DNA of 64,000 nt, taken from NCBI GenBank assembly GCA_030690265.1, contig JAUYHA010000081.1, positions 59,097-123,096 of the forward strand, written 5' to 3'. Under the pieces are notes generated by a model. The model did not search any database, was not told the DNA's origin, and saw only the letters and a program-made list of their open reading frames with translations. The number at the start of each line of letters is the position of its first letter. Position 1 is the first letter of the stretch. A program made the position numbers and the translations under genes. This document shows positions 51,356-59,805 of the stretch, piece by piece. The DNA comes from Dehalococcoidales bacterium. Lineage in GTDB: Bacteria > Chloroflexota > Dehalococcoidia > Dehalococcoidales > UBA2162.

Positions 51356-51580
51356 TTACTCTCGAAGCAGCCTGATGAATTCTTGCCGGCTCAGTCCAGC
51401 GTCTTTAATCAAAGCCCTCAATAAACCCCGCCCCAGTTCAGCATGGCGGGGGACGGAAAGCCGCCGCCCAGAAGGATGAAGTAAAATCATATGGCTGCCT
51501 TCGGTGTGGTCCCAAACATATCCAGTCTTGCATACGGCTTTGGTAAATTCGTCTCCAGATATTACCGGCAGGCGGGGCAC
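51356..51580 (-). CDS. hicA: HicA-like mRNA interferase toxin
   Basis: A 74-residue HicA: MPRLPVISGDEFTKAVCKTGY, GSHMILLHPSGRRLSVPRHAELGRGLLRALIKDAG spread over 28-62. The catalytic His is in the GSHMIL motif. GTG start shares the G of the hicB stop (TAGTG). The toxin degrades mRNA when free of HicB. Confidence 0.93.
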   Translation of the reverse strand: MPRLPVISGDEFTKAVCKTGYVWDHTEGSHMILLHPSGRRLSVPRHAELGRGLLRALIKDAGLSRQEFIRLLRE

Positions 51581-51789
51581 TAAACGGCAACCTCCACCTC
51601 TTCCACATCAGTCTTCGGTAGCGGCTCGCCGTGCTTGCGTTTGCTGGCGATGTAACCCCGTATCGCCTCTTCGATGTTGGCGATGGCTTCTTCCCTGGTT
51701 TTACCCTGGGAGTGACACCCTGGTAAAGCAGGGCAACTGGCGACGAAGAAGCCGTCCTCATCTTTTTCCAGAGTTATAGCAAACTTCAT
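51580..51789 (-). CDS. hicB: HicB-like antitoxin
   Basis: A 69-residue partial-RNase-H-fold protein: FAITLEKDEDGFFVASCPALPGCHSQGKTREEAIANIEEAI, across 3-43, then a short charged tail. It lacks the DNA-binding C-terminal domain of longer HicB proteins. It precedes hicA in the operon with a one-base overlap. Typical antitoxin of this group. Confidence 0.93.
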   Translation of the reverse strand: MKFAITLEKDEDGFFVASCPALPGCHSQGKTREEAIANIEEAIRGYIASKRKHGEPLPKTDVEEVEVAV

Positions 51790-51901
51790 AATATCTCCTC
51801 CCCACGGCTATAGCATCTCAAGTGTTCAACCGAATCATTATAGCAGAAATTGGCAAGAGGGTCTCAGTGGACGGACAGGAATTTTGGGTTTACTATTCAC
51901 A

Positions 51902-52471
51902 CTATAATTCTATCAGCCTTCCACCTCCACCACCACGATTATAGGGAAAGCAGAACCAGAATAGTGCCATTTCCACATCTGCAATCCACCACGAACTGTC
52001 TGCCCTCGGCCCACGAACTGATGTCAATTCTTGCAGTCTACGACATTTTGAAATAAGCTCCGTGTAACTTTTGGTAACGGCTCCTTTCAATACGCTATCT
52101 AATGCTGGGTAATCCTGCGGGCGTATGAATCTGAGGGTCTTACTTGAGTATGTCAGCCCCCACTCTCTAATGGGATAAAGGCTTTCAAGTGCCTTAACAG
52201 GGTCAGCAAGATTAAGTATGGCTTGCTGTGTAGCTTCTCTAATGATAGCCTCGGTGTTCGCTGCCATCATGCGCTGTTTTACTCCATGCTGATTTCCACC
52301 CCATTCGGCGATTTTGGCAAGGTCATCCATCTCCAGACAGCCTTGACTAATAGCTTTCTGCGAAAGGTTACTCTCCAATTCTTCATAGCCCAGGAAATAC
52401 CTTGAGCCAGCGTATTTCCGATACCAACCTGGTAGTTCTTTCGCAAATCCGTTAATTGTCAGATCAGCCAC
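51902..52471 (-). CDS. Uncharacterised protein with HhH-glycosylase-like region
   Basis: A 189-residue soluble protein. The segment LYPIREWGLTYSSKTLRFIRPQDYPALDSVL (about 100-130) recalls the helix-hairpin-helix plus catalytic Asp of OGG/AlkA-like DNA glycosylases (S-K-x-L-R-F-x-x-P-x-x-Y-P-x-L-D). The Gly-rich C-terminus (NRGGGGG) is odd and may be eroded. The N-terminal part is unlike known families. It is adjacent to a tRNA gene and HicAB in a likely accessory patch. Confidence 0.55.
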   Translation of the reverse strand: MADLTINGFAKELPGWYRKYAGSRYFLGYEELESNLSQKAISQGCLEMDDLAKIAEWGGNQHGVKQRMMAANTEAIIREATQQAILNLADPVKALESLYPIREWGLTYSSKTLRFIRPQDYPALDSVLKGAVTKSYTELISKCRRLQELTSVRGPRADSSWWIADVEMALFWFCFPYNRGGGGGRLIEL

Positions 52472-52530
52472 TCTTATGTCCTCCAGCTTTATGCTAACTT
52501 TTGTTAAACTTTAGTTTACATTTTGCGAAC

Positions 52531-52603
52531 TGGAGATAGGGGGATTCGAACCCCCAACCTCTGCGATGCGAACGCAGCGCTCTCCCTACTGAGCTATATC
52601 CCC
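52531..52603 (-). tRNA. tRNA-Ala (anticodon CGC)
   Basis: Read on the minus strand: acceptor GGGGATA/TATCTCC with the alanine G3-U70 wobble, D-arm AGCTC..GAGC, anticodon arm CTGCG-TTCGCAT-CGCAG giving anticodon CGC (codon GCG), T-arm GGGGG-TTCGAAT-CCCCC, discriminator A. CCA is not encoded, so it depends on CCA addition, for which the window has two candidate enzymes. 73 bases. Confidence 0.95.
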
Positions 52604-52759
52604 AAACTACTCTTGAAATTATATCACATACCTCCGCCTTGAAATAAAGGGGACAAGCAACTAAATCCACTCCCCACTGAATCAGAGGCCATAAACCCCG
52701 CCTTGTAAACGAGCGATAAGATTGCTATATTAAAGTGAGCCGTTATGCAGGAACAACTA

Positions 52760-54235
52760 ATGAACTATGAGACTATTATCGGGCTGGAGGTTCATGTTCA
52801 GCTGGGAACCCGGAGCAAGATGTTCTGCCGCTGCAGCGCCGACTACGCCGATGCCCCACCCAACACCCATGTTTGCCCAGTGTGCCTGGGTATGCCCGGC
52901 GTCCTGCCGGTGATAAATGAGAAAGCCGTGGAATATACTATAATGACCGCCCTGGCTTTAAACTGCAACATTGCCGGAGATACCAGATTTGACCGCAAGA
53001 ACTATCCCTACCCTGACTTGATGAAGGGCTACCAGATTTCGCAATACAACGCCCCCTTTGGCTACGGAGGCTGGCTGATAATTGAAGTAAACGGAGAGGA
53101 GAAAAAAATAGGCATCACCCGCGTCCACCTGGAAGAGGATGTTGCTAAACTCCTGCACCGCGCCTCCCCGGAGGAAGAAAGCTACAGCCTGGTAGATGTC
53201 AACCGCTCCGGGGTACCGCTGATGGAAATTGTCGGCGAGCCCGACCTGCGCTCTCCGGAAGAAGCCAGAGAGTATCTCATCAGGCTGCGCAACCTGCTTC
53301 GCTATCTGGAGGTATCAACAGCCAATATGGAGGAAGGCAGCTTCAGGTGTGATGCCAATATCAGCATTCGTCCTCAAGATAGCTCAGAGCTTCTGGCTAA
53401 AGTTGAGGTTAAAAATATGAACAGCTTCAGGTCAGTCTACCGGGCTCTGGAGTACGAGGTCAAACGGCAGAAAAAAGCCGCCGAAACAGGCAAGAGGCTC
53501 ATCCAGGAGACAAGAGGCTGGGTGGAGGACAGAGGCGTAACGGTGTCCCAGCGAAGCAAGGAGTATGCCCATGACTACCGCTATTTCCCTGAACCTGACC
53601 TGCCTCCTTTAACCCTGAGCCGGGACCGGGTGGAGGAGATAAGGGCAAAACTGCCCGAACTGCCCGAAGCCAGACGGCATCGATTTATGGAAGAGTACGG
53701 ACTCTCAGCCTATGATGCCGACCTGTTGACCGGTTCTAAAGAAATGGCTGATTATGAAGAGGAATTTGTGGCTGAAGCCCGTTCCACGAGCCTGCCGGAG
53801 GATGAGATCGCCAAACTGGGCAGCAACTGGCTCCTGGGCGAGGTCAGCCGCATTATGAATGCCAGTAACATTGGTATTGTTGATTTTAAGAAAAAGGCCG
53901 GTCCCGGCAAACTGGTCAGACTGGTCATTCTTAACTCGCAGGGAGTTGTTAACACCGCCACCGCCAAAACAATGCTGGAGGAAATGTTTAACAGCGGCAA
54001 AGACCCTGATACTCTCCTTAAAGAAGGAGAACTCGGTCAAATCAGCGACACCCGGGAGCTTGAAGAGGCAATTGTTTCCGTGGTAAACGCTAATGCCAAA
54101 CCGGTGGCTGATTTTAAGGAAGGTAAAGAGACGGCACTCAAATTTCTCGTCGGGCAGGTAATGAGAGCCACTAAAGGTCGTGCCAATCCACAACTGGTAA
54201 ACGAACTGCTTAAGGAAAAATTGGGGAGGAAATAA
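52760..54235 (+). CDS. gatB: Aspartyl/glutamyl-tRNA(Asn/Gln) amidotransferase subunit B
   Basis: GatB transfers ammonia to misacylated Glu-tRNA(Gln)/Asp-tRNA(Asn). Start at ATG 52760 (MNYETIIGLEVHVQLGTRS) with AGGA seven bases before; an upstream ATG at 52745 is an alternative. The core CRCSADYADAPPNTHVCPVCLGMPGVLPV (spread over 23-51) holds the zinc-like Cys, and the C-terminal tail/YqeY-like domain is present. gatA and gatC are not in the window. Confidence 0.96.
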   Translation: MNYETIIGLEVHVQLGTRSKMFCRCSADYADAPPNTHVCPVCLGMPGVLPVINEKAVEYTIMTALALNCNIAGDTRFDRKNYPYPDLMKGYQISQYNAPFGYGGWLIIEVNGEEKKIGITRVHLEEDVAKLLHRASPEEESYSLVDVNRSGVPLMEIVGEPDLRSPEEAREYLIRLRNLLRYLEVSTANMEEGSFRCDANISIRPQDSSELLAKVEVKNMNSFRSVYRALEYEVKRQKKAAETGKRLIQETRGWVEDRGVTVSQRSKEYAHDYRYFPEPDLPPLTLSRDRVEEIRAKLPELPEARRHRFMEEYGLSAYDADLLTGSKEMADYEEEFVAEARSTSLPEDEIAKLGSNWLLGEVSRIMNASNIGIVDFKKKAGPGKLVRLVILNSQGVVNTATAKTMLEEMFNSGKDPDTLLKEGELGQISDTRELEEAIVSVVNANAKPVADFKEGKETALKFLVGQVMRATKGRANPQLVNELLKEKLGRK

Positions 54236-54236
54236 T

Positions 54237-54455
54237 TTGCCAACCTATCTTTTAATAGCTCAAATAGTGTTATCCATCGCTTTAATACTGGCTATCATGC
54301 TCCAGGTGCGTGGTGGAGGGCTGGGGGGTATTTTTGGCCAGGCTGATAGTGTCTTTAGAACCAGGCGGGGTATAGAAAAGACTTTATTTCAGTTTACCAT
54401 TGTCCTGGCAGTCCTATTTGTTCTTATCGCAATAGTGGCAGTAAGAGCCAGCTAA
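54237..54455 (+). CDS. secG: Preprotein translocase subunit SecG
   Basis: A 72-residue protein with two helices: YLLIAQIVLSIALILAIMLQVRGGGLGG and the second FQFTIVLAVLFVLIAIVAV. The motif Q-x-RGGGLGGIFGQ (about 22-33) is typical of SecG. TTG start lies one base after the gatB stop, which is preceded by GGGAGGAAA. Confidence 0.88.
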   Translation: MPTYLLIAQIVLSIALILAIMLQVRGGGLGGIFGQADSVFRTRRGIEKTLFQFTIVLAVLFVLIAIVAVRAS

Positions 54456-54508
54456 TAACTCGCTGAAGACCCTGCCAGAAGGAAATAGCGAGTCTCAACG
54501 ACGGCGAC

Positions 54509-54538
54509 TTGACAAGGAGTTTGGCTTCGATTTATACT
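54509..54538 (+). promoter_or_regulatory. Promoter of the T-box/trp operon
   Basis: TTGACA (54509-54514), an 18-base spacer and TATACT (54533-54538). Transcription would start near 54545, ahead of the T-box stem I. Confidence 0.85.
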
Positions 54539-54547
54539 TCTCCAAAA

Positions 54548-54850
54548 GAGAATAGCTAAAGGCTGGGAACGAGACTAGTATGCCCCCAGCGAGGCTCAGA
54601 GAGCCGGGTAAGGTGTGAGCCGGCGCCGGGCGCAGGGGTTGAATGGACTCGGGAGCTGCAAACCGAAAGTCCCTTCCCATAGGGGAAGGACGAGTAGGCT
54701 TTGACGGAAGGGCACCGTTAGCGAAGCCCGGGGTATCGCCCTTGCAGAGTGAGGACCGTACCTGAAAGAGATGTCCTTCCACCGGAAGGACAAGTAGGGT
54801 GGCACCGCGAAGGAGAGCCTCTCGCCCCTACGGTGAGAGGCTTTTTGTTT
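54548..54850 (+). promoter_or_regulatory. T-box riboswitch, tRNA-Trp specifier
   Basis: A complete T-box leader. Stem I region includes AGAGAGCCGGGT and AGGTGTGAGCC; the specifier loop GAATGGACTCGGGAGCTG gives codon TGG (54644-54646), matching tRNA-Trp. The T-box sequence AGGGTGGCACCGCG is at 54796-54809. Uncharged tRNA-Trp should pair with both and stabilise the antiterminator. It stands directly before trpE, as for Trp-biosynthesis operons. Confidence 0.95.
54816..54847 (+). terminator. T-box intrinsic terminator
   Basis: AGCCTCTC (54816-54823) pairs with GAGAGGCT (54835-54842), followed by TTTTTGTTTTT. It overlaps the antiterminator arm of the T-box and ends 22 bases before trpE. Confidence 0.93.
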
Positions 54851-54869
54851 TTCAATTCAGGAGAATCAA

Positions 54870-56345
54870 ATGTATTACCCGTCATTGGAAGAGGTTAAAA
54901 AGCTCGGCAAGAGTGGTAACCTGATACCTGTTTGTCGGGAAATCGTTGCCGACCTGGAGACCCCGGTTTCTGCCTTCCTCAAGGTTAACCACGGAGGCTA
55001 TTCTTTCCTTCTGGAAAGTGTTGAGGGAGGTGAACGGCTGGGACGCTACAGCTTTATCGCTACCGAACCGTATAAAGTGCTAACTGTTAAGGGGGAGGAT
55101 AAAATTGACCCTCTGCCTCACATTGCCGAGGAGCTGAACAAATACAAGATAGTGCCCGTTAACGGATTGCCCAAGTTCTGCGGCGGTGCCGTGGGCTATC
55201 TCGGCTACGAAACAGTGACCCGCTTCGAAGAGCTGCCCTCTCCCGGGCCTGACCCTCTTGATTTACCCGAAGCACTATTTATGTTTGTGGATACGGTGCT
55301 TATCTTCGACCATGTTACCCACAAGATTAAAATTTTAAGCCATGTCCATCTTGACGGCGATATAGAGAAAGCCTATCAGCACGCCGTGGAGAGGATTGAC
55401 AGGCTGGTAGATAGATTGAACCAGCCCCTCAAGCTGAGCCAGCAGATAAATAACTCTGCTCTGCCCGGAAGCAAGTCAAAGCCCGTCTCGAACTTTACCC
55501 GGGAGGAGTATGAAAAAGCCGTCACCAGGATAAAGAAGTATATCACTGCCGGTGAAGCCATTCAGGTGGTGCCTTCGCAGCGCCTGTCCCAGCCTACCGG
55601 GGTGGCTCCTTTTGACATCTACCGGGCACTGCGGACTATTAACCCCTCCCCCTACATGTTCTATTTTGATTTTAACGACTTTTATATCATCGGGGCTTCC
55701 CCGGAAATTCTGGTCAGGGTTGAGGATGGTATCGTCACCACCCGTCCCCTGGCCGGCACCAGACCGAGGGGGAAAACACCGGATGAAGATGAGGCATTAG
55801 AAAAGGAACTTCGTAATGACGAAAAAGAGCGTGCCGAGCACATTATGCTGGTGGATTTGGGACGTAATGACATCGGCCGGGTGAGCGAACCGGGCAGTGT
55901 TGAGGTCAGCGAACTGATGGAAGTAGAGCGCTACTCCCATGTTATGCACCTGGTGACCAATGTGCAAGGCAAGCTACGGGAAGAAATGAACGCCTTTGAC
56001 GCTCTGCGAGCCTGCTTCCCGGCAGGCACCGTCTCCGGAGCGCCTAAAATCCGGGCTATGGAAATAATCGCCGAGGTCGAGCCGGAAAAGAGGGGCCCCT
56101 ATGCCGGAGCCGCCGGCTATTTCTCCTTCTCCGGCAATATGGATATGGCAATAGCCATCAGAACAATGGTGGTGAAAAAGGGCATTGCCTACACCCAGGC
56201 GGGAGGCGGCGTCGTCTACGATAGCGTGCCGGAACTGGAGTATGAAGAAACGATGAACAAGGCAGGAGCCCTGCTCAATGCTATCAGCCAGGCGGAGAGC
56301 GCCGACTCATCCCTGTTAGGAAGAAGCCATGCTGCTGCTGATTGA
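54870..56345 (+). CDS. trpE: Anthranilate synthase component I
   Basis: TrpE makes anthranilate from chorismate with ammonia from TrpG. The 491 residues contain LLESVEGGERLGRYSFI (about 49-65, Trp-feedback LLES site), DLGRNDIGRV (about 329-338), and FPAGTVSGAPKIRAMEII (about 385-402). The AGGAG site precedes the ATG. Overlaps trpG by 17 bases. Confidence 0.97.
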   Translation: MYYPSLEEVKKLGKSGNLIPVCREIVADLETPVSAFLKVNHGGYSFLLESVEGGERLGRYSFIATEPYKVLTVKGEDKIDPLPHIAEELNKYKIVPVNGLPKFCGGAVGYLGYETVTRFEELPSPGPDPLDLPEALFMFVDTVLIFDHVTHKIKILSHVHLDGDIEKAYQHAVERIDRLVDRLNQPLKLSQQINNSALPGSKSKPVSNFTREEYEKAVTRIKKYITAGEAIQVVPSQRLSQPTGVAPFDIYRALRTINPSPYMFYFDFNDFYIIGASPEILVRVEDGIVTTRPLAGTRPRGKTPDEDEALEKELRNDEKERAEHIMLVDLGRNDIGRVSEPGSVEVSELMEVERYSHVMHLVTNVQGKLREEMNAFDALRACFPAGTVSGAPKIRAMEIIAEVEPEKRGPYAGAAGYFSFSGNMDMAIAIRTMVVKKGIAYTQAGGGVVYDSVPELEYEETMNKAGALLNAISQAESADSSLLGRSHAAAD

Positions 56346-56895
56346 TAACTACGACAGCTTTACTTACAATCTCTTCCAGTACTTGAGCGAACTGGGTGAG
56401 GAGGTAGTGGTGGTGCGTAATGATAAGACCACCATCGAGGAAATCGAGAATATGAAACCCGAGCGGATAGTCGTCTCCCCCGGCCCCTCCACCCCGCAGA
56501 ACGCCGGTACCTCCAACGAGGTCATCAAACATTTTGGCTCTACCCTGCCGATACTTGGTGTCTGCCTGGGTCACCAGTGTATCGGCTACAGCTATGGTGG
56601 CACTGTCGGGCAAGCCAGGCAAATAATGCACGGTAAGTCGTCCCTGATACATCATAATAGCCAGGGGGTATTTCGCGGCCTGCCCAACCCCTTCCCCGCC
56701 ATCCGCTACCACTCTCTGATAGTGAAGCGGGAGGGATTGCCTGACTGCCTGGAAATAACCGCCTGGACGGAAGATGGTGAAATTATGGGACTGAAGCACA
56801 AAGAGCACCCCGTAGAAGGCGTCCAGTTCCACCCCGAATCCTTCATGACCGAAGTGGGGAAGGATTTACTCAAAAACTTCTTGAAAATAATATAG
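56329..56895 (+). CDS. trpG: Anthranilate synthase component II (glutamine amidotransferase)
   Basis: A 188-residue class I amidotransferase giving ammonia to TrpE. LLIDNYDSFTYNLFQYL (about 2-18), the nucleophile LGVCLGHQCIG (about 77-87, Cys in GVCLGH) and HPES (about 166-169) are intact. Start is inside trpE. Separate from TrpD, unlike E. coli. Confidence 0.97.
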   Translation: MLLLIDNYDSFTYNLFQYLSELGEEVVVVRNDKTTIEEIENMKPERIVVSPGPSTPQNAGTSNEVIKHFGSTLPILGVCLGHQCIGYSYGGTVGQARQIMHGKSSLIHHNSQGVFRGLPNPFPAIRYHSLIVKREGLPDCLEITAWTEDGEIMGLKHKEHPVEGVQFHPESFMTEVGKDLLKNFLKII

Positions 56896-57200
56896 TATAG
56901 TGAGGTTATATAGTAGTAATCCATCCCCTTCAGGGTGAACCCTTCAGAGCGAGTCTTCAGGACGAGCCCTTCTGGATGAACCCCTGACCCCCGTTCGGCT
57001 GAGCTCAGTTCTGGTGACAGTTCTGGTGACATCACTGGAACCACGACGAAGCCTTCCCTTTCAAAGGGAAGGGGGAGAAAAGAAAGAGAGGGGCGAAGCC
57101 TCTCTATACCATAGGGCGGCAAAGATGGGCGAAGCCTCTCTCTAAAATCTCTCCCTTTTAGGAGAGGGGAAACAGAATATCCTGAAGTACTTTTAAGGAG
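56896..57200. repeat. Repeat-rich gap between trpG and the TPR gene
   Basis: About 300 bases without a gene. Degenerate CCTTCAGGGTGAACCC, CCTTCAGAGCGAGT, CTTCAGGACGAGCC and CTTCTGGATGAACCC units follow each other (56929-56985), and AGTTCTGGTGAC is directly duplicated (about 57009-57030). Next come CCTTTCAAAGGGAAGGGGGA and GGCGAAGCCTCTCT repeated twice. The first class is shared with the 7.25 kb gap. No promoter was convincing, so the trp operon probably runs through it. Confidence 0.7.
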
Positions 57201-57255
57201 GGAAGGTCTTACGCCACTATTTCAGAAACAAAAACCACTACCGCTGGAGGGACTT

Positions 57256-57822
57256 TTGCAAAGCGAACTGGCGGAGTCTGATGCTTTTTTTGAAAGCCAC
57301 GGCATTTCCAAGGAGATGACTACTCAAGACCCAGAAGGGACTCGCCAGCGTTTTCGACAATACTTGGAGGAATGCGTCAACCAGAACCCTTTCAACAAAG
57401 TATGGGTATACCATCTTCTTGCAATGTTGTACTATGCGGAGGGCAAGCTTGAGGAAACTGCTGCCTTGTGTTCGCGTGCTGCCTCGGAGCACCCGACTGA
57501 CCCAAGGGCATGGTATTATTTGGGGACTATCTACTATGGAATTTCCCAAGCAACGGAGACAAGCAAGGTGCTAGATAGTGCAGATGTGCAGGACTTCCCA
57601 TCGGAAATACGCGAGCGAATACGCCGTATTCACCACTTCCAGAAAGAAAATCAGCAACTTGTACAGGCATTTCGTGAGTCCAAACTGACATCACCAGAGG
57701 AAGCTACAAAATTGGCATTGAAATACTTTCGTAAGACGCTGGTATGCAACATATCGAACGAAGATAAAAGCAGAGTACAAACCCATATTAGAATAATCGA
57801 GGCACGGCAATCGAGTTTATAA
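57256..57822 (+). CDS. TPR-like protein inside the trp operon
   Basis: A helical repeat protein of at least 188 residues with two TPR-like units (YHLLAMLYYAEGKLEETAALCSRAASEHP across 54-82; WYYLGTIYYGISQATETSKVL across 88-108). No enzyme motif. The TTG start has no good ribosome site; AAGGAGGGAA at 57195-57204 stands 6 bases before an in-frame ACG (57211), which would add 15 residues (MPLFQKQKPLPLEGL). It is not a usual trp-operon gene and lies between repeats and trpD. Role unknown; protein-protein scaffolding is a fair guess. Confidence 0.65.
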   Translation: MQSELAESDAFFESHGISKEMTTQDPEGTRQRFRQYLEECVNQNPFNKVWVYHLLAMLYYAEGKLEETAALCSRAASEHPTDPRAWYYLGTIYYGISQATETSKVLDSADVQDFPSEIRERIRRIHHFQKENQQLVQAFRESKLTSPEEATKLALKYFRKTLVCNISNEDKSRVQTHIRIIEARQSSL

Positions 57823-57840
57823 CGCAAAGGAGTTACCAAA

Positions 57841-58857
57841 ATGATTCGTGAAGCTATTCAGTCTTTAGTAGCTGGAAAGTCGCTTAATATGGGGGAGGCG
57901 GCGCAGGTGATGGAGGAGATAATGGGAGGGGAGGTTACGCCGGCTCAGTTCGGTACCTTTGTTGTTGCCCTGAGGCTCAAAGGGGAAACGGTTGATGAAA
58001 TCGCTGGATTAGCCATGGTAATGAGGACTAAAGCCATCCGGGTAAATGTAGCCGACCCCGTGATTGATATTGTCGGCACCGGCGGTGACGGCCTGAATAC
58101 ATTCAATATCTCTACGGTAACCGCTTTTGTTGTCGCCGGTACCGGACTCAAGGTAGCCAAACACGGCAACCGTGCCGCCAGCAGTCAGTGCGGTGCTGCC
58201 GATGTCCTGGAAGCCCTGGGGGTAAAGATTGAGCTTACTGCTGAGCAGGTGCAGCGGTGCATAGAGGAGGTGGGGATGGGCTTTATGTTCGCTCCGGCAT
58301 TTCACCCGGCAATGAAATACGCCGCCGCTCCCCGGCGCGAGATTGGCATCCGCACCGTGTTCAATATCATCGGGCCGCTGACCAACCCGGCCGGTGCCCA
58401 GAATTACCTGCTGGGCGTTGCCGACGGGGCACTGGTGGAGAAGCTTGCCCGGGTGCTGCAAAGCCTGGGCTGTAACCATGCCCTGGTGGTTCACGGCGAG
58501 GACGGTCTGGACGAAATTACCCTTGGCGGAAAAAGCCAGGTTGCCGAGATAAAAGAGGGGCAGCTTGAAAGCTATACCATCAGCCCGGAAGACTTTGGCT
58601 TGTCCAGAGCCAGCCTGGACAGCCTGAAGGGCGGCACAGCCGAGGAAAACGCCACCCTGCTACGCTCCATCCTGTCCGGCAACAACTCAGGCCCCCAGCG
58701 AGATGTGGTGCTGATGAATGCGGCGGCGGCTCTGGTTGCCGGGGATAAGGCAAAAACCTTTCAGCAGGGAATGGACTTAGCTAAAGAGGCGATGGATGGC
58801 GGTCGAGCCTTAGCCAAGCTGGAGCAACTGATTAAGCTCAGTCAGAGCTTTAAATAA
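57841..58857 (+). CDS. trpD: Anthranilate phosphoribosyltransferase
   Basis: TrpD joins anthranilate and PRPP. The 338 residues include GTGGDGLNTFNISTVTAFVVAG (spread over 79-100, PRPP loop), KHGNRAASSQCGAADVLEALGV (about 106-127) and RTVFNIIGPLTNPA (about 165-178). AAGGAG precedes the start. Confidence 0.97.
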   Translation: MIREAIQSLVAGKSLNMGEAAQVMEEIMGGEVTPAQFGTFVVALRLKGETVDEIAGLAMVMRTKAIRVNVADPVIDIVGTGGDGLNTFNISTVTAFVVAGTGLKVAKHGNRAASSQCGAADVLEALGVKIELTAEQVQRCIEEVGMGFMFAPAFHPAMKYAAAPRREIGIRTVFNIIGPLTNPAGAQNYLLGVADGALVEKLARVLQSLGCNHALVVHGEDGLDEITLGGKSQVAEIKEGQLESYTISPEDFGLSRASLDSLKGGTAEENATLLRSILSGNNSGPQRDVVLMNAAAALVAGDKAKTFQQGMDLAKEAMDGGRALAKLEQLIKLSQSFK

Positions 58858-58861
58858 AGGG

Positions 58862-58965
58862 GTCTTATGTCATTGCGCCTTCTGCGAATGGCTCGCAATG
58901 ACAAAGGAATGATTACTTCGTCGTCCTTCCAAGGAAGGACTCCTCTCAATGACATGGTATTATGA
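58862..58965. repeat. TCATTGCG repeat between trpD and trpC
   Basis: Second occurrence of the tatA-upstream repeat: GTCATTGCG...CGCAATGAC (58868-58901), then CGTCCTTCCAAGGAAGGACTCC, then CAATGACAT. The element lies inside an active operon without breaking it. Confidence 0.75.
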
Positions 58966-58971
58966 GGTAAA

Positions 58972-59805
58972 ATGATTTTAGACGAGATAATCGCCAATAC
59001 CCGACTGGAACTCGAAGCCAGGAAGAAGAGCTTACCTGAGGTGGAACTGCGCCGGGCTGCTCTGGAGCAGCCTCTGCCCCTTGACTTTGCTTCGGCTCTG
59101 CGAGGTAAGCGTCTCCAGCTTATCGCTGAGGTTAAAAAAGCTTCCCCCTCCAGAGGTGTTATTCGTGCCGATTTTAAGCCGGTGGAGATAGCCCGAATCT
59201 ACGCCGATAACGGGGCTTCAGCCATATCGGTATTGACTGAAACCGGATACTTTCAGGGCAGTCTCAACTACCTGAGAGACATTAAAGAAGCTCCGGGCAA
59301 CAAACTGCCTTTGCTCAGGAAGGACTTTATCTTTGAACCCTATCAGGTCTATGAATCAAGAGCCTATGGCGCTGATGCTCTCCTGCTCATCGTGGCTATC
59401 TTAACTCCGGAAAAGCTGAAGGAGCTATCAGGGCTGAGTCATGAGCTGAAGATGGGCTGTCTGGTAGAAGTGCACAATGAAGCCGAGCTTGAAATCGCCC
59501 TGAACAGCGGTGCTAAGATTATCGGCATCAACAACCGTGACCTGAGCACCTTCAAGGTAGATATTACCACCACCGAACGTTTGCGACCTCTCATCCCGCA
59601 GGATAGAATAGTAGTAAGTGAAAGCGGCATCAAAAGCCGGAGTGATATAGAGAAACTGGAAGGGTGGGGGGTGGATGCGGTGCTTATCGGCGAAGCCCTG
59701 ATGGATACCCCTGATATAGCTGCGAAAATAAAAGAGCTGATAAAGCCTGCGGCGCTCTCCTCAGCTTCGGATAGGAAATCAAGCTCCAGTAAGAGGGGAC
59801 GATAA
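58972..59805 (+). CDS. trpC: Indole-3-glycerol phosphate synthase
   Basis: TrpC closes the indole ring from CdRP. The 277-residue TIM-barrel protein has ILDEIIANTRLELEARK at the start, LIAEVKKASPSRGVIR (about 44-59, catalytic Lys), LRKDFIFEPYQVYE (about 108-121) and VSESGIKSRSDIEKL (about 213-227). Its basic tail (SASDRKSSSSKRGR) is longer than usual. Its stop overlaps the trpF start by one base. Confidence 0.96.
   Translation: MILDEIIANTRLELEARKKSLPEVELRRAALEQPLPLDFASALRGKRLQLIAEVKKASPSRGVIRADFKPVEIARIYADNGASAISVLTETGYFQGSLNYLRDIKEAPGNKLPLLRKDFIFEPYQVYESRAYGADALLLIVAILTPEKLKELSGLSHELKMGCLVEVHNEAELEIALNSGAKIIGINNRDLSTFKVDITTTERLRPLIPQDRIVVSESGIKSRSDIEKLEGWGVDAVLIGEALMDTPDIAAKIKELIKPAALSSASDRKSSSSKRGR

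Noticed and set aside
51246..52603. Integrated genetic element beside the tRNA
   Set aside because: No integrase, transposase or duplicated tRNA end could be seen; only the location is suggestive.
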